From Rotaria sordida (Eukaryota > Rotifera > Eurotatoria > Philodinida > Philodinidae), in the NCBI GenBank assembly GCA_905250125.1, contig CAJNOL010001031.1:19578-83577 (forward strand): a stretch of DNA of 64,000 nt, in the 5' to 3' direction. Below the pieces are notes generated by a model. The model was not told the DNA's origin. It did not search any database and saw only the letters and a program-made list of their open reading frames with translations. Position numbers and translations under genes: made by a program. This document shows positions 34,789 to 47,800 of this stretch, one piece after another (the first letter of the stretch is position 1; each line of letters begins with the position of its first letter).

Positions 34789-36889
34789 TCTCATGAATCA
34801 AGTCTTGTCAAAAAGAATTATTCCAATAGATCTATAGATGAATGTGTGCATATGGATAGGTTAATATTATGTTTACACACATGTTTTAAGATTACTTTTA
34901 GTAAGAACTCGTTTGAAACTAAAGTCTTCTTGAACTAAACGAAACATTCTATATTATTTTTAAAAAAAAGATATCACAATATGAACTGGATTTTGAATGT
35001 AAGAAAATGTTCTTGTTTTCTTTCATATGATGGTTGTCACGTGCTATACTGAATTAGATTTAATCGTGAATGATGAATTTTAGACGTCAAGTAACAATGT
35101 TCACGCTAAATATTCTTTTTTTCTTAAAATTTATAAGAAAATAATCCCAAATTTTGATTAAAAAATTCCGTTTTATACCTTTTCGATTGAACTACTTGAT
35201 AATTGATATATTTTAAATGATAGATTACATAAAATAATCACAATAAATACTCAGCGATAAGTTTTCTCATTAATGCATACTCGTCTATTTTTTTTTTCTT
35301 GTATACAAAAAAACTATTTATTTGAAATATCTCAATATCTGAATAAAATTAGTTGATTAGAGAAGAAACCTATAATTAATCTATAAATAAAATTAATCAT
35401 TTTTTTTTGTTAAAACAGAAAGTATTGTTTTTTTTTCGTATTTCATAACAAAGAATAATTAAAATTAATATTTAACTATTTAATGAAATATATTAGCACA
35501 AAAAAAAAAATTGAAGACTATGAATTTGTTGATTGAAAATATTCAACAGACTTGAATGTCAATTATACACAATAATTTTAAAATCATTTGACACGAATTA
35601 CTAGAAAAAATTCAATATTCTTTTTTTTCGTCTGTTATATTGTGCAATATTTATGTAATTATTTATAGAAAAACAAAATAGAAATCCAATGATGACTACG
35701 AATTATTTCCGATGTTTGTTTTCAGAGAGCTTCTTTGTTTTTTTTCGTGCGTTGAATAATAAAAAGACTCTCAAATATTAATTAAGCTATTTGCACATAG
35801 GTTGTATGTAATTATTATAAAAACACTTATATGTAATTTTAAATTAATATATTTTAATAAAATTACTTGTGTAAAAACTAGTTTATCATTCGTAGACAAA
35901 TAATGTCATCAAATTCTTCTAAAAAGTTATGATTAATTGAGTGTTAACAAGATCTTTTATTCATTGAATGAATTTTTTATTGTTGATGACATTTGTATAT
36001 GTTGAAAGTTAATATTAATATTTAGAACATGGTTTTTGTCTTTGAAAAGTTAAGTTAAAAATTAGAATATAATCTCCTTTAATAAAATATACATTTCTTA
36101 TTTGAATATGTTCTCATTCGATGTTAAAATACATATTGAGTATAGTAAATATTGTATCAATGATTAAGTTCTTTAAATTACAACAGTTTAAAACGATTCC
36201 ACAGAATGAAACAGTAAATATACAATGATTCTGAATAGGAATTAGTGATTTATTTGTGTAAGATGATGAAAAAAAAATAATGTAAATGTGAACTCCTAGT
36301 CTAAAATCAAATATTCAAAAGTAATTTTCAATATCATCATTGTTATGCTTCTAACTTTTGAAAAGGTGTTTATATGATATGTTCTATTCTGATAGCACTT
36401 AGTTCCACACGGTCAGATTTAATCTTGATTCGCAAAGTTCAATATATTTATATTGATATACTACTCGAATATTATATGTACAGGGTTGTGCATAATCTTT
36501 TGCTAGGGGAGTAGTGTTATGATCTCAAGTTGAATACATAATGAATTTTATATCAAATTAAAGCGCGTCGAAAACAGGATTTATTAGTACTAAATAGTAA
36601 GAGTTATCAAAACCTTTTAATGTCGAACTGACGAAATTTTATGCTTTTTTTTGGCATAAAAAATTCAGGCACCAACAATTCAAGTATGGAGTAAAATATT
36701 TTCTTTTGATATTTTTACATGGCTTGATAGAGCTCGTCGTGCTCTACAAAACTGTCTATATTAAAAGTTTTTAAAGCCATTTTCCTGAGATAAAAAATTC
36801 AAAAAATGACTTGCAAAATCTTAACAAATGTTTAAAAACTCGAGTTTTTTTTTATATGGAGAAGAAACACTTGATTTTCTCGATAAAAT

Positions 36890-37012
36890 TAGCTTTTTCT
36901 ATTATTCTTACTAACAAAAACGCTTCGAAATACACTCATCCGATGGAGCGTGAAAAGCTGCGCCTAACGAGTATATTTCGAAACATCATTGTTAGTAAGA
37001 ATAATGGAAAAA
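36890..37012. repeat. Short imperfect palindrome
   Basis: CTATTATTCTTACTAACAA near 36897 pairs with TTGTTAGTAAGAATAATGG near 36988. Inside, CGAAATACACTC pairs with GAGTATATTTCG. The size and arm length suggest a tiny inverted-repeat element; no coding sequence. Confidence 0.65.
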
Positions 37013-37051
37013 ACAATACATATAAGTAACATATTCGTTATTCGTATGTGC

Positions 37052-37411
37052 TCCCCAGGCCTATCAACCCGACATGGATCCGATGGTATCTTATAGGATC
37101 CAACGAGTCCTACAAAATCCGATCGGGATCCGGGTCACGATCCGACGAACAAATCCTAGTGTTGGAATCCGAGAGACATCCGATCGGATCCGACAGAGAT
37201 CCGATCAAATTCAACAGTCGGATTCGATAGGAACTCCAGCAGTCGGATTCCGACAAGATTCCTATAGTATCCTATCGGATTCCGATCGGATTCCAATACT
37301 ATGGATCCGTTAGTCGGATCGTGACCCGGATCCAATAAAATCCTATAGGATCTGGATAGGATTCGATAGGATCCGATGGGATCCACTGTCGGATTGTTCG
37401 TCCTGGGTCAT
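37052..37411. repeat. GGATCC-rich palindromic element
   Basis: A roughly 360-base block far less AT-rich than its flanks. It holds eight GGATCC sites and many variants of GGATCCGAT. The halves form an inverted repeat: CCGGGTCACGATCCGAC on the left recurs on the opposite strand as GTCGGATCGTGACCCGG. The outer ends pair as well (CCCAGG and CCTGGG). Open frames on both strands here are by-products of the repeat and not genes. Confidence 0.8.
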
Positions 37412-37722
37412 ACAAGTATCTGTGTAAAGAAATAAACAACTTTCATTTATATAGACGTACAAGTAATTGATCTATTTCATTGTCATGCAATCGTAAATCA
37501 TTTCAAAACCAAACAATACCAAGTCGTTTCATTATTATTCTGGAAGAAAAATGTTCATCTTTCATCTAACTCTTATATATATTTTACTTTTAATTTTCTT
37601 TTTCTCTTTTTTAAAAAGATGTTGAAAAAAAAACAAGGAAAAAAAATAAATAGAAAACGAAAAGTGAAAAAATCAACGATCAACACTGGAAATGTTTCAA
37701 TAAAATTAAAAATGTTTATTAT

Positions 37723-38608
37723 TCAAAGATCATGACGTTTAGTAGTGCCTTGAGTATAAAGTGATTCAACAACAGGCCAATTGATAATACGCCAAAAGTT
37801 ATCAACATATTCATTACGACGATTTTCATAAACAGGATAATAAGCTAAACAAAAACCAAACAAGAAATATATCATTATTTATTATAGATTTATTCTTCTA
37901 TTATTTCTATACTAACCATGTTCCCATAGATCAATACCTAAAAGAACAACATGATCTTTATCAAACATAATTCTAAATAAAGATCATTTATAAGATAAAT
38001 TTAATAATAAACAAAAGAAAAAGTATAATTATTTTATATTTTACTTACGGATTATCTTGATTAACAGTAAAATTAATAGAAAGTTGTTTTGTTTGTGCAT
38101 CAATAAATAGCCAAATCCAACCAGAACCAAAAAGATTAATCGATGAAGTAGTAAACATATCTTTAAATTTATCAAATGAACCAAAACTATTTTCAATTGC
38201 TTCAAATAATGGACCTGTTGGTTTATTTTCAGTAACTGTAGCTGTTGGTTTACGTAACATAGAAAAGAAAAGTTTATGATTAATATAACCACCACCATTA
38301 TTTCTTAAAGTTAAACGATATTTTTCTGGTAAATTTTGAAGATGTGTAAGTATAACTTCAATTGGTTGTTTAGCTAGATCTTTTAATTCATTACTAGATG
38401 TTTCATCAGTAAACATTGATTTAAGTGCAGCATTAGCTTTTGTTGTATATGCTTGATGATGTTTATCATGATGTAATCTCATTAAATGTTCTGAAAGAAT
38501 TGGTTCAAGTGCATTATATTCATAAGGTAATGGTGGTAAAATAAGTTCTGTTTGTGATTGAACATAATTAATAATAATAATAACAAGAAAAATAATAGGA
38601 ATAAACAT
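37723..38608 (-). CDS. Secreted Mn-type superoxide dismutase, 3 exons
   Basis: Converts superoxide to peroxide and oxygen. Exons 38608-38049, 37972-37917 and 37844-37723 give 245 residues. Residues 1-19 form a signal peptide (MFIPIIFLVIIIINYVQSQ), so the enzyme should be secreted; animal MnSOD is normally sent to mitochondria. The Fe/Mn-SOD fold is complete: PPLPYEYNALEPILSEHLM, ligand-bearing LHHDKHH, YINHKLFF, FGSGWIWL, NQDNP with the Gln typical of Mn enzymes, and DLWEHAYY with the Asp and His ligands. One NFT site could be glycosylated. An AATAAA lies just after the stop. It could be a paralogue of the mitochondrial enzyme or an acquired gene. Confidence 0.92.
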
Positions 38609-38824
38609 GATTTATCTACAATATTGAATATAATCAAGATTAAGAAAATTTATTCATTCAACAACAACAACAACAATAATAATAATAATAGTGAAGAATA
38701 ATTGCACACAACATACACAAATTAGATAAACATGAGAAAAAGAAAAAGAAAAAAAAGAGAAAAAATTTATCAGACTGAACAAAAGAAAAATTTCATTTCC
38801 AGTAATAAACTGTTCATTAATTAA

Positions 38825-41800
38825 CTAAGATTTTTCACTTAAAATTTTTCTTCGTTCAATAAAATTATTTAAATTAGTTGTTGATATTTGATATTGACCA
38901 GCATGATGAAACCATTCATTCATTAAACATTCACTTGCTGATGGACGATTACTTAAAAAGAAAAAAAAAAGAAATTTTATTTAATTACAACAAAATTGTT
39001 AGCACAATCTCTATGAGATTTAAATATGAAACATGATGTAGCTAATCACAGGAAGATTGTTTTATTTCCTGTAGTTTATTATCCAGAAATGTAATAAGGA
39101 AGTAATTCATATATTATAACGAGAAGTTTTTGATATACGATCTGTGATTGAGGAAGAAGGGAACATTATCAGACTATCGTATTTACTTCAACAATTGTTT
39201 TAGATTGTGTTTCACAAGAAAAAAAAAATCTTACTTTGGTTCACGAACAAAAATTGTTTGAATTAATTCTTTTACAGCTTGAAATGCATACGGAAATTGA
39301 CTTTCAGGAAAGTTAAAATCGATATTTATGATATTCGCACATGTTTGTTCATCAGTTTCATCAAGAAATGGTGAAAGACCAGATAATAATGTATATAAAA
39401 TGGCACCGATAGACCTTTGAAAATAATAATTTATATTTAATAAAATAATGTTTCTTTTTTTGTTTTTTTTTGTTTACCAAATATCTGTTTTATAATGAAC
39501 AGGAATATTTCCATGAATTAATTCTGGTGCAGCAAATTCAATATTTCCACTCATACGATGAACATATTTCATATTTGATAAACGAATTGAATCACCAAAA
39601 TCACATAATTTTATTTGATCATATTCAATATTAATAAGAAGATTTTCCGGCTAAATAAATACAAATTAAAAAACAAAAAAAAAAAGAAACTTTTCAAACT
39701 ATTTACTTGTATATCTAAATGAACAATTTTACAATGATGTAAATAATTTAATCCATCTAATAATTGTTTCATATATTTTGCTATATTTTGTTCAATTATA
39801 ATTGATTGTAAACAAAGATAATCAAATAAACGTCCACCGGATATTCTATAAATAAAAAATATTTAAATAGAACAAACGAAAATTTTTTGTTTTTTTTTTG
39901 TTTATCTTACAATTCGGAAATAATTATTGAAAATGAATTTGTTTCAATAAAATGAAATACTCGTATAATTGAATCATGACATATAGATGAAACAAGAGCA
40001 TATTCATGTAAAGCACGTTCATGTGAAATAATTTTTTTTGATATTAGTTTTACAGCACATACATCACCGGTTGATATATGAATACATTGACGAACAATTG
40101 AATGACGTCCTCTATTATAAAAAATAAAAACAAAAATTAATTTAACAAAATAAAATCTTTTGAATAATCATTTACCGAGCTATTTCATTCATTTCGTGAT
40201 ATTCATTTGGTCGATATCTTGGTGACCAACGAACTTGTTCAAGTTTATGATGATCATTCGAATCTAAAATAATTAAACAAGAAGAAAAAGTTTATCTATC
40301 CTATAAATCTTCAAATGAATAAATATATTATGATAGAAAACTACTGTTAACACAATTCCAGTGGGATCAAAATGCGAAAATACGATGTATCTGTTGTCGA
40401 TAATCGTAGGAAGATTGTTTTATTCTATCTATTTTGGAACACATCACAATGCTTTTCTTAATCCTCTAGAAATGCAAGAAGGAAGTCGTAACGAAAAATT
40501 ATCCATGTACGGTTTATAATCATTTATCAATAAGATCTGTCGCTCCAGCCCCTTCCGAACCTGGGTCCAAATTCACAAAAACATGAACTCGCAGCTCCCT
40601 GTCTGTAGTGGAGGGTGGGAGTTCACATTTTTACCCCTATAATTCAACAATCTACTTTTACATCGTACTTCACAAAATATTAAAATTCAAATCTGATGTG
40701 TATCATATTATTTCTTTAAAAAATTTTCATCTTTCTCATTCTAGACGTTTTTTTTTTCTTCTTCTAAAAACTCTATATTCACTTACCTTTTATTTGAACA
40801 GGAATTTGTTGTGAAACAGTACCTTGAGAACTTGTAGCTATACATTCATATATACCAGCATCTTGCATAGATACACAACGAATCTAAAGAAAAATTTTTA
40901 TCAAAAAATTGATATATATGATATATTTTTTTTTAGATAAATACTTGTAAACGAATTGTTCCATCATCTCCATAATGTGTATGTATATTCACACTATCAT
41001 CAACTAATGTATGACCATGTGGATGTTGCCAAACAATAGCTGGTCGTGGATTACCAATAACATGACCTTGAAGAATTAATGATTGACCAAGAAAAATACT
41101 TCGTTCATGCACAGATATATTCAATTCAGGTCCGCAATAACGTAAAACACCACTAAGACGCTAGAAATAAAATATACGAATAGAATAATACACTAAATTT
41201 ATAAACATATATATGAATATATAAAGGGTGTTTTATAAGTAACGATCCCATTTTTAAGGAGTTAAACCATTAAAAATAGGGTCGTTACGTATGAAACACC
41301 CTTTATATATATATATATATATATATAACATTAAAAAGAAAGACAATAACAACAAAGAAACGACATCGAAATAAACAACATATAAACACAACAGAAAGAT
41401 AAATACACGGACGATTACATATATATGTCTTTATAAACATCATCACTTTCCATCTCCCTGGATAATAATCAAGGTCATTTTTACCAATAGAAATTGTTAT
41501 TGTTATATCAAAAGCATTTAGTTCATAGTATATATATATATAAATCTTTTTTTTTTCAAAATGTATCTTCATTCAATCTCATATTTTTAATTGATCATCA
41601 TTAATATTTTGTCGGAACAAAAATAACAGAGAAAAAAAAATGAGAAAAAGAAAAAAAAAAGAAGAAATAAAACAACATGTTTGCGTGAGCTGCTATATAG
41701 TACGCGGAGCGAGCAGAAGAAAGAAAGAAGAAAAAAAAAAAACAAAACCACACTATGACATACACATATATTAGTTTTTTTTTACCAATTGAGAAAATAC

Positions 41801-44800
41801 ACGAAGAAAGAAAAAGAAAACACACAAATACAAACAAAATATAGTATATAATACATAAAGAAAGATATAGCATATTTGATTGCTGCTCGCATAAAAAAAA
41901 AAAAAAATTATAACAGAGATTCGTAACCTCGTCTTGCATACACACTTGTAGAGAAAGAAAAAAAAGAAGAGAGAAGAGAGATTTTTTTTTATACCTTGTC
42001 GCAAGTACTCGTTTGAGGTTTAGGAGGTAAAGTTGATTCATAAGTAATTGTTGGATGATGAGTTGTTGATGTTGTTGTTAAGCGATGAAGACTATTAGCT
42101 GATAATGATGATGTCGGTTGTTGGGAAGATGATGATGGGGGTGGTGGTGATGGAGATAAATTATGATGTATAGTTGAATTAGGATTTTTAAGTCCAAGAA
42201 CAAAACCTGGTATCCAACCTTCAGCTGCTGGTGATGTACGATTAGCATCACGATGAACAAACCATCGATTATCTTGATTAGCAGCAACAATTTGTACATA
42301 TTCACCTTTATGAACACATATTTCATCTTCTTTTATTGCATTATAACTATGTAAACAACGAGCTTGTTCTGGTAATTGTGTATTTGATATTGATGAAGAT
42401 GATAATGATGGTGTTGTTAATTTTTTTTGTTGTGTTATATCATGATGTGTTGAAGTATTTATTGTTAATGGTTTTGTTACTGAACGTTGTAAAAACGAAT
42501 CAAATAAATTAAAAGCTGATTTTTTATTTGAATTTTCTGTTGTTGGTATTGGTGATGGTGATGTATCAGAATTTGATAATGTTCGAGATGGTGATATTAA
42601 TGGATTAGATAGTTTAGGTGATGTTGATAAATGATGTGTTGGTGATAAGGATTCAGGAGATTTAGTAGAACGATCAGACATAGATTTTTTTATTTGATTA
42701 CGAGATGTTGGTGTTACGAGACTTGGTATAAACAATGACATAGACGAGTCTTGCCTAAAAAAATATTAAATAAAAAAAAAAAAAATTTATTTGTTAAAAC
42801 AATTCGAAGGGTTATTTCTTTTTTTTTTTTAATATTCAAATCAGAGCAGAGCGCATAAAAGCTTATATCAAAAAAACAACCACAAGCTCGCATGAGCAGT
42901 TTTTTTTTTCTTGCTTTTTTTTTTTTTCATAAATATCACATATTGGAATGCGATGAAACAAAGGTATGAGCACTAGTGGTAAAATGTTGTCGACCTGATT
43001 GTCGCCATTCAGGTAATTCCCACGTCAATAACCTATAGATTTACATTTAACATACATAACAAAATAAACAAAGAAAAGAAAAGAGAATTTTAAAAAAACC
43101 AGAAGAAGAAGACCAGGCAGGTTTAGATTGGAAATAAATAAAAAACATGCAAACAAGACTAATCATACAGATAAAAAAGCTTGGGAATAGAAGAAAAATG
43201 GTAGTGGTAATAAATGTAGTAAAATAAAGATGCACACAGAGACCATTTATTTGTTTATCTTACGGAAAATCGTTATTTTTTCTTTTCTCTCTCATTGATC
43301 TGTATGTGTGTGTGCGTATAATGTATATATATATATATATATATTTATATAAATATATATATGAATATTAATTTTACTTAGAACGAGGACTATTAGACAA
43401 AATTAGAACAGAAGAATATCAAAAAAATGAAAATTAATTGATTTTAAAATACTTACTCTTTTTGTAGAGCAGCTGTTGGATTAGTTAGAGCTAGAAGAAA
43501 TTTAAAATAAATTAAAAATGTATTTTTATTTAGAATATAGGGTATTTCAAAAATTTTTCAGTATATCATTACTATTCGATTCAAATTATATCAATCTAAG
43601 ATTTAACACTGATATGTAAAAATTTAGCTTTTATTTAATAGGCTTCGAAACGTGTCAAAGTTATTTTGTTGACACTACGTAGTAAGTTTCACTAACGAGG
43701 GAACCATTCGAGATGACACCGCAGTCATTTCATAGGGCCTATTGAAAATAGAAGAATTCTCTCCTATGCGTTGCTCTTTCGAAGTTATACTTTTTATTAA
43801 AAAAAACCGAACAAATAAAGTTTTAGGCCAAAATTCATTTGGTCGGTTTTCTCGTAAAAAGCACATAAGAAATAATCCTTCTATTTTCAACAGACTCTAC
43901 ATAATGACTAAAGTCTTATCTCAAACACAAGGTATCACCTCGAATAGTTCCTACGTAAGCACATTGTAACTTCGAACTGATACACCGATCGTTTTAAGTC
44001 TAGATACGTAACAGCTATGTTGATTGACTAATACAGAAAGATGACTATGTGAAAAATATCCAAAATTTAGGAAGGAAGTTTTGTAGATGAAAATCATTAC
44101 CTATGATAAGATCCATCTGACGTTGAAGCACTTTCTCTACATTTGTAACCCATAATTCATATTGTTCATCATCTTTACATTGACATATAACTCGACGTGT
44201 ATTACCAGCATCAACTTCGACTAATGTAAATTGAAATAATTCTTTATTACGTTTAAATTCTTTATGTTGTAATTTATTAATCTTAATAAAAGAAAATAAA
44301 CAAATTTTTATTTTTTATTTTTATTTTTATTTTTTCTATATTTACTTTTAAATCATATTTATAAATATAATTTGGACTTGAATATTTATCTTTAGCTGGT
44401 AATTCTTCGGAAAAAACCATAGCTTGTTGAAATAAAAAAACTCGTCGTTCTTTTAATTTTTTTTCAATATCTTTTATATCTTTTGTTTCTTTTGTTATTG
44501 GTTCACTAACAGATAACATATCTTGTAATTTAAGTTCACCTAATTGATGTACATTTGTTGGTAAATCTTTTATACGACCAACATTCATCATATCATTTGC
44601 TAAACGTGGTACTTCAATCATAACTTGTAAAGCACTACGTATAGCACGTGATTCATCACCCATACGATCAGTTGATTTAAGAATTTCTTTAAGTAATAAT
44701 TGATAACGCATTATTCGTTGTACCGGTTTTATTAATAAATCTGATACAAGTAATTTTTGACCGAGTTTTTTACGAACTTCCTGAAAAAAAAAATTCAATC

Positions 44801-47800
44801 ATGTATAATAGAACAAAAAAAACAAAAATAGAATGCAAAGATTTTCTATGAAAGCAAAAAAAGAAAAATGTAATTACATGGAATTACTTTAGATTTATAT
44901 TATTTTATAGATAGTAAAATGTTTTATGCGATTCTCTAAATCTATAGATTGCAAAGATCAATGATTATTTTTCTTTTTTTTTTTTATGTTTTCTTGATTA
45001 TGATTTACTTGTGAAATAAATCTATAACAGTCAGAAGAAGAATAAATCTACCTAGCGGTAGATTCATTAGCTTGATATCTTTCCTACAATTACAGTAGTC
45101 ACAAAAAAGTACCTAAACTTTAATCCTTTAATCTTATAATTTATAATTTTTTCTTTAAATAAGGATATCTCAATATAGAAAGCAAATCTCAATAATGTTC
45201 GAACAGTTTAGTGCTACTTGTATCATCAGTACAAATTCCATGTCAAATGGTTTTAATTTGACTAATTACTCAAGTAATTTCCATATGAGTGTTGATTGAA
45301 ATCATCAACAAGTGACTGATATTTCCGATTAATTTTAATCATTTATCTTGAAATTTTTTCCAGCAAATGTTCTGCTCTAATTAAGTTTATTCTCAAAATT
45401 TCATGACTGTAGCCATTAATGGAGAAAAGATTCATGTTGAGACTGTCTCAAGATTACACTTAATTAAAGTACACTGTCTATGACACAATATTGATATGTG
45501 AATTCTTTATTTATTAATAAAAAAAAATAGAAATTAACGTATTTAAATAGTGAAAAATGTCTTTTTGACTTCTAAGGAAAAAAAACTTAGTGTTTTATTC
45601 GTTAATACTTTGTGTTAAAGCCTATCGATCTCGAATTGGTACTTGCGATCAGACGTTACCAAGCTGTATTTGTCGTCAAAATGTCAGGTAAAAAAGAAAG
45701 TTGACTTAACTTCTCCATACACACAGACTAATCATATATATCAAAACTTAGTTAGCATATTATTCAACAAGTAATTTGAGATAGACAGCAGTTAGTGATT
45801 TTTCTGTTAATCGTTCATAAATATGATGTAGAAGAAAATTTTTGAATAATGAATCTATAGACTTCTGTTAACTCCTATAAGTTTCATAGCTGTAATAACA
45901 CAATGGAAAACGTTGTTCGACACATGTGCATACCACAATCCATGGACAAACTACTAACAACTATTTGTTTCGGATCATCCGTGTGATAGCATGCTGAGTA
46001 AGTTATGATATACAGCTGCTCATGTATATAGTTAGTTAATGTGTATGAAAAGGTCAAGTAATTGAACGTCAGAACTCTATGTCAAGTTGATCTTGTCCTT
46101 AGAGTTATAGTTGTAAGAGAGATATCAAACTATTGAGTCCGACCTTGGGCAAGGATACTTTTCTTTCCTCTTATAAATCTCTTGCCATTGCAGTCGATCG
46201 TCTATCGAGTAAACACTTCTTTATAAAATGTTATATAGAACTAAGTTGTAGCTTTTATCCAAGTGATGCTATAGGCATTTTGTCAAGAGCTCTTTTCGAT
46301 GCAAGATGTTTTCTTTTTTTTTTGGTAAAAACAAAAAAAAAAAAAATTCAAATTTTTATAGGATAGCTTTTGTTTTACAAAATTTCTTGTTTGTTTTTTT
46401 GTTGTTGTTACTATAGAGGAAATAGTCAGATGAAAATAGCATGAATATTTTTTTTTCTTTCTTTGATCTTCTTCTCTTTAGACGTGATCTTTTATTCATA
46501 ATAGAATTTCCAGTTTGTCTCATGTTATTTATCGGTTGAATTCATTTATATTTTATTTTCTTGAATTATAAAGACGATTGAAAAAGGAAACGTTTATGTT
46601 TTACATTAAACGAGAAAAAAAAGAGAAAATTTTTTACAATGACTAATTATATATATATATATATATGTAACTTTTCCAAATGGATGATCTTTAATTATAT
46701 TATTAGCGATTGTGTAATTGCATAGAGTTTATTTTCTTCTTTTTTTTTAATCTTATTAAAAGTAAAAAAAAAAAAAAAGAAAAAAAACTTACTTCAAAAT
46801 AATCATGATATTCCGAAACAATATATTCTGATCGTGGTTTATTTTCACAATATCTTACATAAGGACTAAATCGATTTGTCTATAAAAGAGAAAAAAATTT
46901 CTTTTTTTTTTGTTTTTTTTTTTCTTCTTTTTCATACGGTAAATAATCGACCGAGTATATCAGGATTTTCAATACTTCCTTCAAGTTGTGGTAAGAATGT
47001 ACTTTAAAAAAAAAAAAGAAAAGACATTGTGAATAATAAAAATTCGTTTTATTTATTAAACTTACTCTCGATGAAATTCAAAAATTCTCTGTACATTACC
47101 AAAAACAACACGTTCAAGACCAACAAGACCTGTTGGTTTTTTAATATCTTTATCATTTTCAAGAACATTCATATAACCCTTAAAAAAAAGCCCAAATAAA
47201 TAACTATAATAAAAACATAAATACTATTATATTATACTTCAACAATCAATGCCAAATCTTTGACGTATTCTTTTTCTGTTTCAATTAATTCAATAATATT
47301 ATGTCTATCAATCAAAAAATAACAATCTTTAAGTTTTTTTTTTCTTTTTCTTTTTTTTAATTACCTTCGTTTTTCACCATATTTTGTCCGATCATCAATA
47401 TGTTCATCATTTGTTGTTGTTGGTGTTGAACTATGTAATGCTAATGATTGATCAATACTTGCATCAATATCATGTAAAGATATTTCATCAGTTTGTTCAT
47501 TAAGATTATCATTTGGAATCACAGTTGATGTTGACGAAGATAATAAAGGATTATTATTATTATTATTATTAGTAGTTGTTGTTATTGTTGATGGAGATGA
47601 CGATAGAGATGATGATGTTGGTATTGTTGATGAATATTGTTGTAGAATACTTGACGATGGCATCGAACTACTCGTTGTCGAAACATCATTGACGGACGGT
47701 GTCGTCACTGACAAAGCAGACGGGATATGAAAATCACTTGCTGAAAGTCCAGCAACAATACTGAGAGGTGCCTATAATAAAAAAAAAAAAAGAAAACATT

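Larger units (their letters stand above)
34746..37722. other. Gene-free 3 kb between convergent acetyltransferase and SOD genes
   Basis: Mostly AT-rich DNA without a supported gene. It contains an (AAAAT)n tract, a short palindrome near 36.9 kb and a much less AT-rich palindromic element at 37.05-37.41 kb, annotated separately. The stretch 36480-36720 has a slightly different composition and a small hairpin (ATTTTATGC...GCATAAAAAAT), possibly an old transposon remnant. Confidence 0.55.

Noticed and set aside
37048..37386. Overlapping open frames on both strands rich in Arg, Ser and Ile
   Set aside because: Products of the GGATCC palindrome, not proteins.
46133..46366. Plus-strand 77-codon frame in the DH2 intron
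   Set aside because: No recognisable content; it ends in a poly-Lys run from a homopolymer.
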